From NCBI RefSeq assembly GCF_002787055.1, contig NZ_CP024808.1, positions 1,266,328 to 1,330,327 on the forward strand: 64,000 nt of DNA, read 5' to 3'. The notes below the pieces were generated by a model. That model had not been told where the DNA came from. It saw only the letters and a program-made list of their open reading frames with translations, and did no database searches. Position 1 is the first letter of the stretch, and the number at the start of each line of letters is the position of its first letter. The translations under genes and the position numbers were made by a program. Positions 39,480 through 48,987 of this stretch are shown here, one piece after another. This stretch comes from Candidatus Nitrosotenuis aquarius. Lineage in GTDB: Archaea > Thermoproteota > Nitrososphaeria > Nitrososphaerales > Nitrosopumilaceae.

Positions 39480-40705
39480 GCGAGTTTTTTCTCGATTTGC
39501 TTTCTGATAAACTTTGATATCTCTTCTTTCTTTTTACGTCCCGAGCTTGCAATATTGCCTGATTTATCCACAATAATGACTTCGTTTAGCTCGCGGTTTT
39601 TCTGATATTTTGTCCCTATGTCGTTTGCAACTATAATATCTGACTGAGATTCTCCGAGTTTCTTTTTTGCCAGCTGGACAAGCTTTTTCCTTGAAATGTT
39701 GGTTTCCGCCTTGAATCCAACCAGAAAAATGTCTTTTTGGATTTTCTTGATATTGTCTATTATTTTTGGAGCTCTCTGCAGCTTGATAGTAATGCTAGCC
39801 TTGTCACTTTTTATTTTTGATTTTGCTGGTATGGTAGTATAGTCAGCAGGTGCCGCAGACAAAATTGCAACATCATATCTCCTAGATTGTAGTTCTTTTT
39901 TTACTGCATCAAACATTTGCCGAACTGTCTTTACCGGTATGGTTTTAGCTCCCTTTGGCGGTTTTTCGGTTCCAGGCCCATACACAAGTGTGACTCCGGC
40001 GCCAGCTGAAATCATTTCCCTTGCAAGCAAAACACCAGTTTTTCCTGAGCTCTGGTTTGTCAAAACCCGGACAGTGTCTATTGGCTCGGCGGTGGGGCCT
40101 GCGGTGATGAGTATTTTTTTGCCGGACAAAACAGAGGATCGGCCAAACCTGTCCAAAACATAATCCAGCACGTCCTCAGGCTCGGCCACCTTTGCCTTTC
40201 CTTCTATAAAATTAGGCTCGATAAACTCGACTCGCTCCTTGAGAAATGAAATATTTCGCAATACGGCGACATTCTCATACATTGCCTGGTGCATTGCAAG
40301 TGCCATTATTATGGGAATTTTTGCACCAAATCCTACAGTCAACACTGTAGAAATCGGCGTGTCATCAATTCCGTTTGCAAGCTTTCCCAAAGTATTTGCA
40401 GTTCCAGGATATACTATGATGCAATCGGATTTTTTGTAATCGGCCAACGCAACATGTTCCATTTTGCCTGTGAGTTTTGTTATGACTCTATTTCCTGTTG
40501 CCCACTTGAAGTAATCTGGCTGGATCAGTTTTGTAACAGCTTCACTTGCAACGCAGGTAACATCAGCACCATGCCTCATCAATAATCTAGCTAATTCTAT
40601 TGCCTTGTATGCAGCAACGCTTCCTGTAACACATAGGACGATTTTTTTCCCAGCCAGTTCTGTTCCGTATGATTCCACTATGTCCAAGGATGGATGCTTA
40701 TTCAA
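39476..40705 (-). CDS. coaBC: CoaBC: phosphopantothenoylcysteine decarboxylase / phosphopantothenate-cysteine ligase
   Basis: 409 residues of two fused domains. The N-terminal flavoprotein decarboxylase (CoaC) has VLCVTGSVAAYKAIELARLL; its active-site His lies in the region about residue 85. The C-terminal ligase (CoaB) starts at KKILITAGPTAEPIDTVRVL and includes NQSSGKTGVLLA. It converts 4'-phosphopantothenate to 4'-phosphopantetheine via cysteine ligation and decarboxylation. It overlaps panB by 8 bp and the following secreted gene by 4 bp. Confidence 0.95.
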   Translation of the reverse strand: MNKHPSLDIVESYGTELAGKKIVLCVTGSVAAYKAIELARLLMRHGADVTCVASEAVTKLIQPDYFKWATGNRVITKLTGKMEHVALADYKKSDCIIVYPGTANTLGKLANGIDDTPISTVLTVGFGAKIPIIMALAMHQAMYENVAVLRNISFLKERVEFIEPNFIEGKAKVAEPEDVLDYVLDRFGRSSVLSGKKILITAGPTAEPIDTVRVLTNQSSGKTGVLLAREMISAGAGVTLVYGPGTEKPPKGAKTIPVKTVRQMFDAVKKELQSRRYDVAILSAAPADYTTIPAKSKIKSDKASITIKLQRAPKIIDNIKKIQKDIFLVGFKAETNISRKKLVQLAKKKLGESQSDIIVANDIGTKYQKNRELNEVIIVDKSGNIASSGRKKKEEISKFIRKQIEKKLA

Positions 40706-41534
40706 TTTCCTTCATGAGCTTATCCAGCTCGGATTTTTCCATTGTAAACCAGTTTTCCTTTGCAGGAAATTTCCCAGCTTCCACATCTGATTTGTATAGT
40801 GATATGGCCTTTGTTATCTGGTCAGATAATGTCATGTATTGCTTTACGAATTTTGGTTTTAGCTTGTCATACATTCCCAGAACGTCATGCACTACCAAGA
40901 CTTGGCCGTCACAGAATTTGCCAGATCCTATACCAATAGTAGGAATCGATACCGATTCGGAAATTATTTTTGCCACTTCAGATGTAACCATTTCAAGTGC
41001 TATAGAAAATGCACCAGCTTTCTCCAAGGCTTTTGCATCTTCTATTAGTGTAATTGCAGCGTCCTTTGTCTTTGCCTGGACTCTATATCCTTGCGCAAGC
41101 GTGGTAGTTTGAGGCTGAAATCCAATGTGGCCCATAACAGGAATGCCTGTCTCCACTATTGCCTGAATGGTAGGTGCAACAATTTTGCCGCCTTCTAGTT
41201 TTACAGCATCAGCTCCTGCCTTGATTAATCTGCCAGAGTTTGCGAGTGCATCCGATGCGCTTGCCTGGTATGACATGAAAGGCATGTCGGCCACTACAAG
41301 CGAATTTTGTCTTGCACGAGATACTGCCTCTGTAAATAGAACCATCTGGTCCATGGTAACAGGTATTGTATTTTCATATCCAAGCATGACCATGCCGGCG
41401 CTGTCGCCAACTAGCATGATGTCGATGCCAGCTTTATCGCACAATGACGCTAGGGTATAGTCATATGCAGTAATGACAGAGATTTTCTGGCCATTTTTTT
41501 TCTTGTCTAGTATGTCCTTAACTGACTTGTGCAT
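40698..41534 (-). CDS. panB: Ketopantoate hydroxymethyltransferase
   Basis: 278 residues, standard PanB length. MLVGDSAGMVMLGYENTIPV is the substrate-binding loop and KLEGGK and PVMGHIGFQPQTT are characteristic. It adds a hydroxymethyl group from methylene-tetrahydropterin to ketoisovalerate, making ketopantoate. Overlaps the PPS gene upstream by 17 bp, so expression is coupled. The reductase PanE is not in the window. Confidence 0.96.
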   Translation of the reverse strand: MHKSVKDILDKKKNGQKISVITAYDYTLASLCDKAGIDIMLVGDSAGMVMLGYENTIPVTMDQMVLFTEAVSRARQNSLVVADMPFMSYQASASDALANSGRLIKAGADAVKLEGGKIVAPTIQAIVETGIPVMGHIGFQPQTTTLAQGYRVQAKTKDAAITLIEDAKALEKAGAFSIALEMVTSEVAKIISESVSIPTIGIGSGKFCDGQVLVVHDVLGMYDKLKPKFVKQYMTLSDQITKAISLYKSDVEAGKFPAKENWFTMEKSELDKLMKEIE

Positions 41535-42261
41535 TGCGAGCCCTCCTAGTCAGATTTGCTTTGATTTCTTGTATTGCCAATGCAAGATTTTTGGAATTGT
41601 CAAATTTTGTCTTTTTGGGGTTTTTGCAAGATTTTATCAATAGTGTTATTGCGCGAATTACATTGTCCACTATTGTAATATCAGCAGTCTCTGCGGTTCT
41701 AGACATTGGGTTTAGATCAAATGTAATTACTTTTTTTCCGGCCTTTTTTAGCGCAAGTGTGCGATCGCCGTCTTCCAGTGGAACAACAACCACATCCGCA
41801 GAATAAATTCCGTCCCTGTCCACAATTCTTCTAGCAGAATCCAGGCCTGAAAGTTTTGTAGAGTTTTTCCTGTCCATTCCATAGATCTTGGATGCGCCAT
41901 TTTTTTTCAATACGCGAAAAATGTTTTGTCGCCTGGCCTCTGTTGCATAAAACAGGTTTACCTCTATTTTTGCGCCAGAGGCTTTTGCAAGCTGGACTAT
42001 TTCCTTTGGGCACAGCCCTGCAATGTTGCCGTTTACAGAAATTACGGGATTTTGTGCCTGTTTTAGCATAAAGGCAGCAGCCAAAATTGCCTTTTTGGCA
42101 GATCTTGATGTCTTTTCCCCAATCAAATAGTCAAATGCCTCGCCACGGCCGTGCGCCATGAGGCCTTCCTTTGCGACAAGACCTGCATCAAATGCTTCGA
42201 CCAGTTTTTCCCGAATGTACAGCGATTTTGCCCGCGGATGGTTTGATGGAATATGATTCAA
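41518..42261 (-). CDS. 4-phosphopantoate-beta-alanine ligase (phosphopantothenate synthetase)
   Basis: 247 residues of the archaeal phosphopantothenate synthetase family (formerly DUF137). NHPRAKSLYIREKLVEAFDA and GLMAHGRGEAFDYLIGEKTS are its conserved start; DLNPMSRTAETADITIVDNV follows. It joins phosphopantoate and beta-alanine using ATP, replacing bacterial PanC in archaea. It follows pantoate kinase with 4-bp overlap, the expected order since the kinase makes its substrate. Confidence 0.93.
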   Translation of the reverse strand: MNHIPSNHPRAKSLYIREKLVEAFDAGLVAKEGLMAHGRGEAFDYLIGEKTSRSAKKAILAAAFMLKQAQNPVISVNGNIAGLCPKEIVQLAKASGAKIEVNLFYATEARRQNIFRVLKKNGASKIYGMDRKNSTKLSGLDSARRIVDRDGIYSADVVVVPLEDGDRTLALKKAGKKVITFDLNPMSRTAETADITIVDNVIRAITLLIKSCKNPKKTKFDNSKNLALAIQEIKANLTRRARNAQVS

Positions 42262-43154
42262 TGTACTAGTCTTGCACCGACTTGGTCGATTTTCGATCTG
42301 ATTATGATTCCGTCAGGATATTTTTCCAAAATAGAAATCACTTTTTCCTCCATTTCTGGCTTTACCAGTGTAAATATTGTCTCGCCAAAAAGGGCGACAC
42401 CACACCTAATTCCGTTTTGTTTCAGATCGTCAATTACCGATTTCATCTTTGGTGTTATGATATCCACATAGTTTGCAAATTCAATGGAATAGTCATGGAA
42501 CTGGTCGATATTTTTTGTCTGCACAAGCTTGTCCACCATTTTTCCGCCAAGGCCGTTTATCGATGCAAGTCTGTCCTTGAGGAATTGCTTTGTGGAAATT
42601 GGCGAAAAGCAAATCATTATTGCACTATGTGACTCTGAAGGTATTTTCTTGATTTGGCCAATTCCTGGCGCGCCGCCCTTTACTCGAATCTCAAATCCAC
42701 CGTGATATGACGCCAAGACATCGCCCAGGCCTGTCCTGCACATCACCTCGGCATTGTGCGCCATGGTACCAAGTTGTTCTTTGGTATAGTTTGTCCTAAA
42801 TGCAGAGTTTAGCGCATACGCCAATGATAATGCAACTGCCGCAGAACATCCTAAACCATAGCCCACTGGGATCTTGATGTCGTGGTGTATTTTGAGAAAA
42901 TAATTTCCCTGCATGTTTTTGAGAAATTCGGAAATTACAAATTCAGAGACCTGCGTATTGTCTGGCTGGTATCCAGAAATTGTAATGGAATGATCAGAAA
43001 ATTCAGAGTCTTGCACTTCGACTGTTGTGGTGACTCCTTCTTGGATGGAAAAGCCCGCACCCAAGGAGCCTTGCATTTCAGGCCTTGCTGTCTGGTCTAG
43101 TTCTGCCTTGAAGAATCCAGTTATGTGTGCAGGGCTAAATGCAATCCCCTTCAT
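42258..43154 (-). CDS. Pantoate kinase (GHMP family)
   Basis: 298 residues. The GHMP ATP motif is PVGYGLGCSAAVALSLAYAL; FSPAHITGFF at the start is typical of archaeal pantoate kinase. It phosphorylates pantoate before condensation with beta-alanine, the archaeal order of steps. It is the first gene of a five-gene run with 4-17 bp overlaps. The promoter lies in the 66-bp interval shared with the divergent PhoU-type gene; TATA-like elements such as TATTTTTATT are seen for this strand. Confidence 0.93.
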   Translation of the reverse strand: MKGIAFSPAHITGFFKAELDQTARPEMQGSLGAGFSIQEGVTTTVEVQDSEFSDHSITISGYQPDNTQVSEFVISEFLKNMQGNYFLKIHHDIKIPVGYGLGCSAAVALSLAYALNSAFRTNYTKEQLGTMAHNAEVMCRTGLGDVLASYHGGFEIRVKGGAPGIGQIKKIPSESHSAIMICFSPISTKQFLKDRLASINGLGGKMVDKLVQTKNIDQFHDYSIEFANYVDIITPKMKSVIDDLKQNGIRCGVALFGETIFTLVKPEMEEKVISILEKYPDGIIIRSKIDQVGARLVH

Positions 43155-43220
43155 CTGATCTGAGTTTAAATTTGAATAAAAATATAAGAATATGGCTTAA
43201 ATTAATTAAATCAGTATAAA

Positions 43221-44195
43221 TTGCCTAAATTCATTCGACGCCTGCAAAAGATAGGAAGCAGCATCCTAGTATCATTGCCAAAGGAATGGGTCGAAGCAAA
43301 CCACCTAGACAAGAGCGCCGAGGTAGAACTAGAAACATCCGACAATACAGTATCAATTACCGCAGGCAAAACAGAGCGACCGTCAAAGGAAGTCGTAATA
43401 TCCTATCCATTGCCGCAGGACGAAAACATTGTTGCAAACATTACCGGCGCATATCTGATTGGCTATGACATTATTCGAATAAAGGCAAAGACTACCATTC
43501 CAGCAGAAGACAGGGAAAAAATCCGCAATTCCATGAGAAGGCTTGTTGGAATGGAAATTGTAGAAGAAGACTCGTCAAATGTAAATGTCCAGTTTCTGCT
43601 TGACGCTGCCACACTAAATCCACAAAAAATTCTCAAGCGAATCAGCTCTATTGCACTGGGAATGTTCAATGATATATCATCCTCTTTGATATCAGACGAC
43701 AGATCAAATCTACAGACTTTATCACACCGAGACGACGAAGTGGATAGGCAGTATTTTCTTCTGGTCAGACTAATCAGAAGCACCATATCTGACAAAAGGC
43801 TTGCAACCGCATTTCATCTAGAAAACATTGATGTTCTGGATTACAGAATTGCAGCAAACATTCTAGAGACAACAAGCGATACTCTGGTAGAAATTGCAAA
43901 TTCACTGTCCAACACAACACTATCAAAAAACGACCTCAAAAAAATCTACGAGCTAACCAAAGACATAGAGTCAATTCACCAAAAATCAATTGACGCGTTC
44001 ATCGAGCAAAACAGGAGCTTGGCAATTGACGCAATAGCAAGCCACAGGAAATTCCAGAGAAAAATATCTGACATCAGATCCTCAATAGAGCAAAAAAACC
44101 AGCTCCAAATTGATCTGCTGGATCTAATCTACATGTTTGAGCGAGTCTCTAGGTCCTGGGCAGACGTTGCAGATCTGGTCAAGCCAGTCTACTAG
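43221..44195 (+). CDS. PhoU/AbrB-type phosphate uptake regulator
   Basis: 324 residues from TTG 43221. The N-terminal 45 residues (FIRRLQKIGSSILVSLPKEW) are an AbrB-like swapped-hairpin DNA-binding domain; the remainder is helical and PhoU-like, with RDDEVDRQYFLLVRLIRSTI in its first repeat. Archaeal fusions of this type are called phosphate uptake regulators and may repress phosphate transport genes. No pst or pit transporter is in the window. Divergent from the CoA operon. Confidence 0.85.
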   Translation: MPKFIRRLQKIGSSILVSLPKEWVEANHLDKSAEVELETSDNTVSITAGKTERPSKEVVISYPLPQDENIVANITGAYLIGYDIIRIKAKTTIPAEDREKIRNSMRRLVGMEIVEEDSSNVNVQFLLDAATLNPQKILKRISSIALGMFNDISSSLISDDRSNLQTLSHRDDEVDRQYFLLVRLIRSTISDKRLATAFHLENIDVLDYRIAANILETTSDTLVEIANSLSNTTLSKNDLKKIYELTKDIESIHQKSIDAFIEQNRSLAIDAIASHRKFQRKISDIRSSIEQKNQLQIDLLDLIYMFERVSRSWADVADLVKPVY

Positions 44196-44203
44196 AATAT
44201 CAT

Positions 44204-44719
44204 CTAGTACAGCTTGTTCTTTGCAGCATAGGTCAGAGCAGCACAGATTGTCTTGGAGTCGATGATTTTTCCTGCCTTTATCATGGATATGAGGCGCTTA
44301 AAATCCATCTTTACCACAGACATTATCTCGTCTTCATCCAGTGCCTGCCCGCTTGCCTTTTTGAGGTTTTTTGCAACAAAGCAGTGGATTGCCTCTCTGT
44401 TATACCCAACAGACGGATAGTACGTCAAAAAGTGCGTCATTTTTGCCGCCTTGTAGCCAGTTTCCTCTTGGATTTCGCGAAAAGCACATCTGATCGGCTT
44501 CTCACCCCTTTCCAGCGTGCCTGCAGGAATCTCCAGAACGTATCCGTGCGGAAATCTGTGCTGTTTTACTAGTATGACCTTGCCTTTCTCATCAAATGCC
44601 AAAATTGCTGCAGCCCCTCGGTGTTCTATAATTTCGCGCTTTACTTTGCGTCCCTGAATTGTAATATCATAGAGGCTCAGGCCTAAAATCTTGCCGTCAT
44701 AGATCTTCTTTTTTCTCAT
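44204..44719 (-). CDS. Nudix hydrolase, ADP-ribose pyrophosphatase-like
   Basis: From ATG 44719 the protein has 171 residues ([20 protein letters not shown]). An earlier in-frame ATG at 44800 falls inside the upstream Lrp-type gene and is not needed. The Nudix box is complete: [20 protein letters not shown], with the GTLERGE just before. It hydrolyses ADP-ribose or similar nucleoside diphosphate derivatives, a housekeeping clean-up role. It trails the regulator by 28 bp. Confidence 0.9.
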   Translation of the reverse strand: MRKKKIYDGKILGLSLYDITIQGRKVKREIIEHRGAAAILAFDEKGKVILVKQHRFPHGYVLEIPAGTLERGEKPIRCAFREIQEETGYKAAKMTHFLTYYPSVGYNREAIHCFVAKNLKKASGQALDEDEIMSVVKMDFKRLISMIKAGKIIDSKTICAALTYAAKNKLY

Positions 44720-44747
44720 CTGTACAGCCCTGGATTTTGGATGGATT

Positions 44748-45680
44748 TTAATGATATGCCAGGTGCAGTTTTTGGGAAGCCTTTGCTTCCTTGATTGCAT
44801 TTGTAATCCATTTCTGGGGGAATGTTATCTTTTTTGGAATGAACAGGTCCGCAGATCCGACCCCCTTGATTCCACGCACCCTTTGCGTTATGGAATCCAG
44901 CTCAAAAATATTGTTTGAAAACAAGAACAGTACAATCTGGTTTTTTGACAAAAACGGCTTCATCAAAAACGACTCGGAAAACTCTTTTTTGAGTGACTTG
45001 AGGGTCTCATTAAAGTCGCCTGCAACCCAAGCCAACACCACAAAAGGAATGTACTGGCCAAACTTGGTAGGATCGTAAATCATGGTAAACTGGATTGCCT
45101 CGTCGTTTTGCAGTTTCTGCAAAGATCGCGTAATGGTTTTTGTGGAGAGTTTTGTCTTTTTTGCCAGATCGTCTATCTTTGCCCGCGGGTTCTTTAGCAG
45201 CTCGCTAATGATATCGACATCGGTCCTTGTAAGATCCGATCGTATTCCGGGGTTTTCTGCTTCAAATATTGACAACAGCCTGACATCTTTCATCAATCCC
45301 TTTGCAAGCTCTATTTTTTGAGAAACATTTTCCTTAACCACAATTCCACAAACCGTGATTCCGCCAACAATTGGCACAACCAAGAACGGCTCGCCAATCA
45401 ATTCCACCTGTTTTAGGATTTCATTCATGTTCTGGCCTGTCACCACAATATACAACAAGCTGTAACCAAAAACGGGCGGCTCTATTTTCAGGGTATAGTC
45501 CTCGATGATTCCGTTTTTTGTCATCTTTGCAATTCTAGACTTTACTGCAGCACCGGAAATTCCTATTCTAGTTCCTATTTGCCTGTCGGATTCGCGGCAG
45601 TTGTCCAGCAATGCGTGCAAAATGTCCACGTCTAATTTGTCCAATTTGCTACAGTTAGGCACTAGTTTCTTATTAAACAC
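44748..45680 (-). CDS. Lrp/AsnC-family regulator with two HTH and two RAM-like halves
   Basis: 310 residues, about twice a normal Lrp. Half one (about 10-150) has the [23 protein letters not shown] with [20 protein letters not shown], then a RAM domain; half two repeats it from about residue 150: [20 protein letters not shown] with [21 protein letters not shown] tandem fusion would bind two half-sites without dimerising. A 9-bp tandem repeat (45707-45724) lies just before the gene. Start GTG 45680. Nudix and ABC genes flank it. The effector is unknown. Confidence 0.88.
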   Translation of the reverse strand: MFNKKLVPNCSKLDKLDVDILHALLDNCRESDRQIGTRIGISGAAVKSRIAKMTKNGIIEDYTLKIEPPVFGYSLLYIVVTGQNMNEILKQVELIGEPFLVVPIVGGITVCGIVVKENVSQKIELAKGLMKDVRLLSIFEAENPGIRSDLTRTDVDIISELLKNPRAKIDDLAKKTKLSTKTITRSLQKLQNDEAIQFTMIYDPTKFGQYIPFVVLAWVAGDFNETLKSLKKEFSESFLMKPFLSKNQIVLFLFSNNIFELDSITQRVRGIKGVGSADLFIPKKITFPQKWITNAIKEAKASQKLHLAYH

Positions 45681-45706
45681 TACTATTCTTTGATCGAAAT
45701 GTCCGA

Positions 45707-45724
45707 TTTAGGCATTTTAGGCAT
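45707..45724. promoter_or_regulatory. Tandem 9-bp repeat TTTAGGCAT x2
   Basis: Two exactly adjacent copies (45707-45715 and 45716-45724), in the 80-bp divergent interval between the double-Lrp gene and the ABC permease gene. They lie between the minus-strand TATA-like TATTATATG (45722-45730) and the regulator start. The ABC gene has TAAATAT (45734-45740), about 25 bp before its ATG 45761. Candidate operator of the Lrp protein; evidence is position and repetition. Confidence 0.45.
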
Positions 45725-45760
45725 ATAATACATTAAATATCAGACTAAATTACTATACCC

Positions 45761-46948
45761 ATGGATTACCGAGTCCAGCTGGCAAAAAGGATGCTCTCCA
45801 ACAAAAAGGGCTCCCTGATTGGCGCAGTGCTCGCCGTGTCAATTGGAATTTTGGTAATTCATGTGAATTTTGTAATTTTCCAAGGATTATACGATGCAAT
45901 TGTCCGGGATCTGTCCAGCTATAGATTCGGAGATGTCCTGGTGACAGACGAGGAGAGCTTTATCACAAAATCCGATACTTTTCTGGTAGGATGGTTTGAG
46001 CGAATCCCATATGTTGAGGCCGCAACGCCCAGGATGCAGTCATCCGCATCAATTAACGTAACAAAAAATGGAAAATTAGTCGAGGAGTTCCGAGTTCCAG
46101 TCATTGGTGTAGATCCGATGCGGGATCCAAGGGTATCAACAGCCTATCAAACAGTAAGTGATGGCCAATTTGTCTTTTCAAGAAACTCACTTGTTATCGG
46201 ATCCAGGGTAGTCGATGATCTCGGCGGAGCCAGAGTTGGTGACAGCGTCAAAATAAAGATCACCGACAGGCGAGGCGAAGACCAGGTCCGAAGATTCCTT
46301 ATCACTGGTATAACAACATCGCCTGGAGGCCAGGGCCTAGACTCTGAGATAATAATGCACATTGATGCATTGCGAGACATGCTGGACAGAGACGGAGAGA
46401 CGGGAGAAATTCTGGTAAAGCTAAATGATCCAAAAAAGGCATCCGATGTGAAAAATTATTTTCTCAGGACTTTTCCAAATGATGATTTCAAGGCAGAAAC
46501 AATAGAGGAATCTGCAGAGGCAGCACTTAGCGGTTTCAGATCAGGCATTGCCATGATAAACATGATTGGCTATTTCGGGTTAATGTCATCTGCATTCGCA
46601 GTTGTAACAATCCAGATGATGCTAGTATCCAGCAAGACAAGAGAGGTAGGTGTCATGCGTGCAATTGGCGCCAAAAGAAAGGACATTCTGATTATCTTCA
46701 TTGTCCAAGGTATGATGATTGGCGCAATCGGCGCCGGAATAGGCACGGCAATGGGCCTAGGATACACGTTTTACGCAAAAGAGACCAAGATGACCTTTGC
46801 AGGGTCCATTCCACTAGAGGTAAGCTACGACTGGGCAAAAATCACCCAGACTGCAATCATGGCATTTTCATTGGCAGTAGTGGCGTCGATTTACCCGTCA
46901 TACAAGGCAACTAAGCTGCAACCTGTGGAGGCAATGAGATATGTCTGA
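45761..46948 (+). CDS. ABC transporter permease (MacB/LolC-type, FtsX domain)
   Basis: 395 residues. N-terminal transmembrane helix (about 18-40), a large extracytoplasmic domain (about 45-250), then three C-terminal helices (about 270-390) with the FtsX-like core MMLVSSKTREVGVMRAIGAK. KLQPVEAMRYV is the typical end of these permeases. They extrude substrates or move lipoproteins using energy from the ATPase encoded next. First gene of a three-gene run; overlaps the ATPase by 8 bp. Leaderless start at ATG 45761. Confidence 0.9.
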   Translation: MDYRVQLAKRMLSNKKGSLIGAVLAVSIGILVIHVNFVIFQGLYDAIVRDLSSYRFGDVLVTDEESFITKSDTFLVGWFERIPYVEAATPRMQSSASINVTKNGKLVEEFRVPVIGVDPMRDPRVSTAYQTVSDGQFVFSRNSLVIGSRVVDDLGGARVGDSVKIKITDRRGEDQVRRFLITGITTSPGGQGLDSEIIMHIDALRDMLDRDGETGEILVKLNDPKKASDVKNYFLRTFPNDDFKAETIEESAEAALSGFRSGIAMINMIGYFGLMSSAFAVVTIQMMLVSSKTREVGVMRAIGAKRKDILIIFIVQGMMIGAIGAGIGTAMGLGYTFYAKETKMTFAGSIPLEVSYDWAKITQTAIMAFSLAVVASIYPSYKATKLQPVEAMRYV

Positions 46949-47651
46949 TATTGTGCTGGAATTAAAAAATGTCAACAAGGTCTTCGGCCAGGGAGACACT
47001 CGAGTCCAGGCACTAGACAATGTCTCATTTTCTGTAAAAAAAGGAGAGTTCTTGCTAATTGTTGGCAGCTCCGGCTCTGGCAAGTCTACACTGCTTAACA
47101 TGATTGGACTATTGGACAGGCCAAGCAGCGGCCAAGTAATAATTGATGGAAAAAATACTACCAAGCTATCAGATGGAAAAATCTCGGAATTTAGAAACTC
47201 CAAGCTAGGCTTTATCTTTCAATTTTCAAATCTTATGGCAGACCTTACAATTTTGGAAAATGTATTGCTGCCAAGAAACATACAGAGATCAGATCAAAAT
47301 GCATACAAAGAAGCAACAGACCTGCTCAAGGCAGTGGGATTAGAATCGCAAATGAACAAGAGAGCAAACAAGGTCTCTGGCGGACAAGCCCAGAGAGCGG
47401 CAATCGCAAGGGGCCTAGTGAATCATCCAACAATAGTGCTAGCTGATGAGCCGACAGGAAACCTAGACTCTGTTACTGCAGAAACAATCGTACAGCTAAT
47501 GAAGTCAATGGCAAAAAAGCTAAACCAGACATTCATCATAGTAACGCACGACAGACACCAGTTCGGCGAAGTGGACCGAGTCATCACTATCAAGGACGGG
47601 CGCGCATTTGAGGGAGAGGACGTGCCGCCAAAAATGGAGCTGACAGTATGA
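46941..47651 (+). CDS. ABC transporter ATP-binding protein (MacB/LolD-type)
   Basis: 236 residues. Walker A is GSSGSGKSTLLN, the signature VSGGQAQRAAIARGL, and Walker B VLADEPTGNLD with the following His in THDRHQF. MIGLLDRPSSGQVIIDG is the LolD/MacB form. It powers the permease encoded upstream (overlap 8 bp) and overlaps the CARDB protein gene by 4 bp. Substrate unknown; the third gene may be its exported partner. Confidence 0.93.
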   Translation: MSDIVLELKNVNKVFGQGDTRVQALDNVSFSVKKGEFLLIVGSSGSGKSTLLNMIGLLDRPSSGQVIIDGKNTTKLSDGKISEFRNSKLGFIFQFSNLMADLTILENVLLPRNIQRSDQNAYKEATDLLKAVGLESQMNKRANKVSGGQAQRAAIARGLVNHPTIVLADEPTGNLDSVTAETIVQLMKSMAKKLNQTFIIVTHDRHQFGEVDRVITIKDGRAFEGEDVPPKMELTV

Positions 47652-48955
47652 AAACTCTGGTCTATGTCATGATATCTCTGATTGTATTATCGCCAGTGTT
47701 GGATGCCTATGCCCAGCTAGGCAAAGGCGACTCGCCATTTGAGCGTAATTTTGGCGATGTCAAGTTCCTAGATGCGTATTTTGGCACTCTGGATAACAAA
47801 ATCGAGGTAACGCCAGGCGACAAGAACGTTCCACTTACCGTGGTATTTGCAAATGTAGGTTCGCAAGACATCACTGGAATCAAAGGACAGCTCCTAATGC
47901 CGATGGGCTTTAGCTCATCAGATGGCAAGGGCGCACTAATTTTTGCGGACAGCGATTCCGAGGCAACTGCAGGAAAACACTTTTCGCTGACATTCTTTGT
48001 AAATCTGGACAAGGGCGTATCTGTACAGCAATTTCCTGCAACTGTCAAGCTAGATTATACCAGACTGCGAGAGTCTGGCACCAGAAACTCGTTTTTTGAC
48101 TTTAATTTCAGGGTCACTGGAGAAAGCATCCTGAATCTCAAGGCTGATAATCCATTTTTAACATCTCTTAAAACAAATGACGTCACAGTAGAGATAACAA
48201 ACACAGGAACTGCGCCATTATCGAATGTCAAGGTTGTATTGCAAAACAGCCAGTTCCAGTCAGACAGATCCACTACCTTAACAAACATAGAAAATGTTGT
48301 CTTTGATCAAAACGAATGGGACATTGGCACAATAGATACAAAGTCGTCCAAGAAATTTTCTTTTTCTGTCTATGTTCCTGAAAATGTCAGAACAGAAACA
48401 CTTCACACACCATTGCTGGTGTCGTATTTTAACGCGCATGGAGACAAAATAGAGGACACAAGGACTGTAGACTTTTACATTAATGGTTTGATCGACGCAA
48501 GGATCTACGACATCAAGGTAATAGAGCTAGGAGACCAGCAGACCATAATCGGGGATATCATAAACGAAGGCAACATCAATGCCCTTTTTGCGTTTGTGAC
48601 ACTAGAACCACTGGAAGGCTCTAATCTCAAAAAGGTAACCCAGTTCATTGACGAGCTAGAAACAGACTCGCCAGTGCCGTTTAACATCCCAGTAGAGTTT
48701 GACGGCGAGCCAAAGTACGGCGACCACAAAATCAAGGTTACAGTTCGATACAAGGATGATCTGAGGCAAGAACACCTAGTATCGGAAATTGCAACTGTGA
48801 CACTCAAGGACATGACCATAAAGCCAGAGCCTACACCAATGGACTTTGCGCCAGGAATCATCGGCCTGACAATAGCTGGTGTGGCAGGCTATGTCATATT
48901 CAAGAAAATCAAAAAGAGAAAGCAGGCTCAGGCAGAAGAAAGCCAAACCCACTAG
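47648..48955 (+). CDS. Secreted CARDB-type protein with C-terminal membrane helix
   Basis: 435 residues. Signal peptide (VYVMISLIVLSPVLDAYA), then three or more CARDB/COG1361-like beta domains (about 30-390) with typical KTNDVTVEITNTGTAPLSNV and QTIIGDIINEGNINALFAFV blocks, and a C-terminal transmembrane helix (about 400-420) with a basic tail. Such proteins accompany MacB-like ABC systems in archaea and may act as their extracytoplasmic partner. Overlaps the ATPase by 4 bp. Confidence 0.85.
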   Translation: MKTLVYVMISLIVLSPVLDAYAQLGKGDSPFERNFGDVKFLDAYFGTLDNKIEVTPGDKNVPLTVVFANVGSQDITGIKGQLLMPMGFSSSDGKGALIFADSDSEATAGKHFSLTFFVNLDKGVSVQQFPATVKLDYTRLRESGTRNSFFDFNFRVTGESILNLKADNPFLTSLKTNDVTVEITNTGTAPLSNVKVVLQNSQFQSDRSTTLTNIENVVFDQNEWDIGTIDTKSSKKFSFSVYVPENVRTETLHTPLLVSYFNAHGDKIEDTRTVDFYINGLIDARIYDIKVIELGDQQTIIGDIINEGNINALFAFVTLEPLEGSNLKKVTQFIDELETDSPVPFNIPVEFDGEPKYGDHKIKVTVRYKDDLRQEHLVSEIATVTLKDMTIKPEPTPMDFAPGIIGLTIAGVAGYVIFKKIKKRKQAQAEESQTH

Positions 48956-48987
48956 AATTATTAATCAAGTGATGGTATTTTCAATCC

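Noticed and set aside
40669-41112. 147-codon plus ORF in panB
   Set aside because: Antisense to PanB with its diagnostic motifs.
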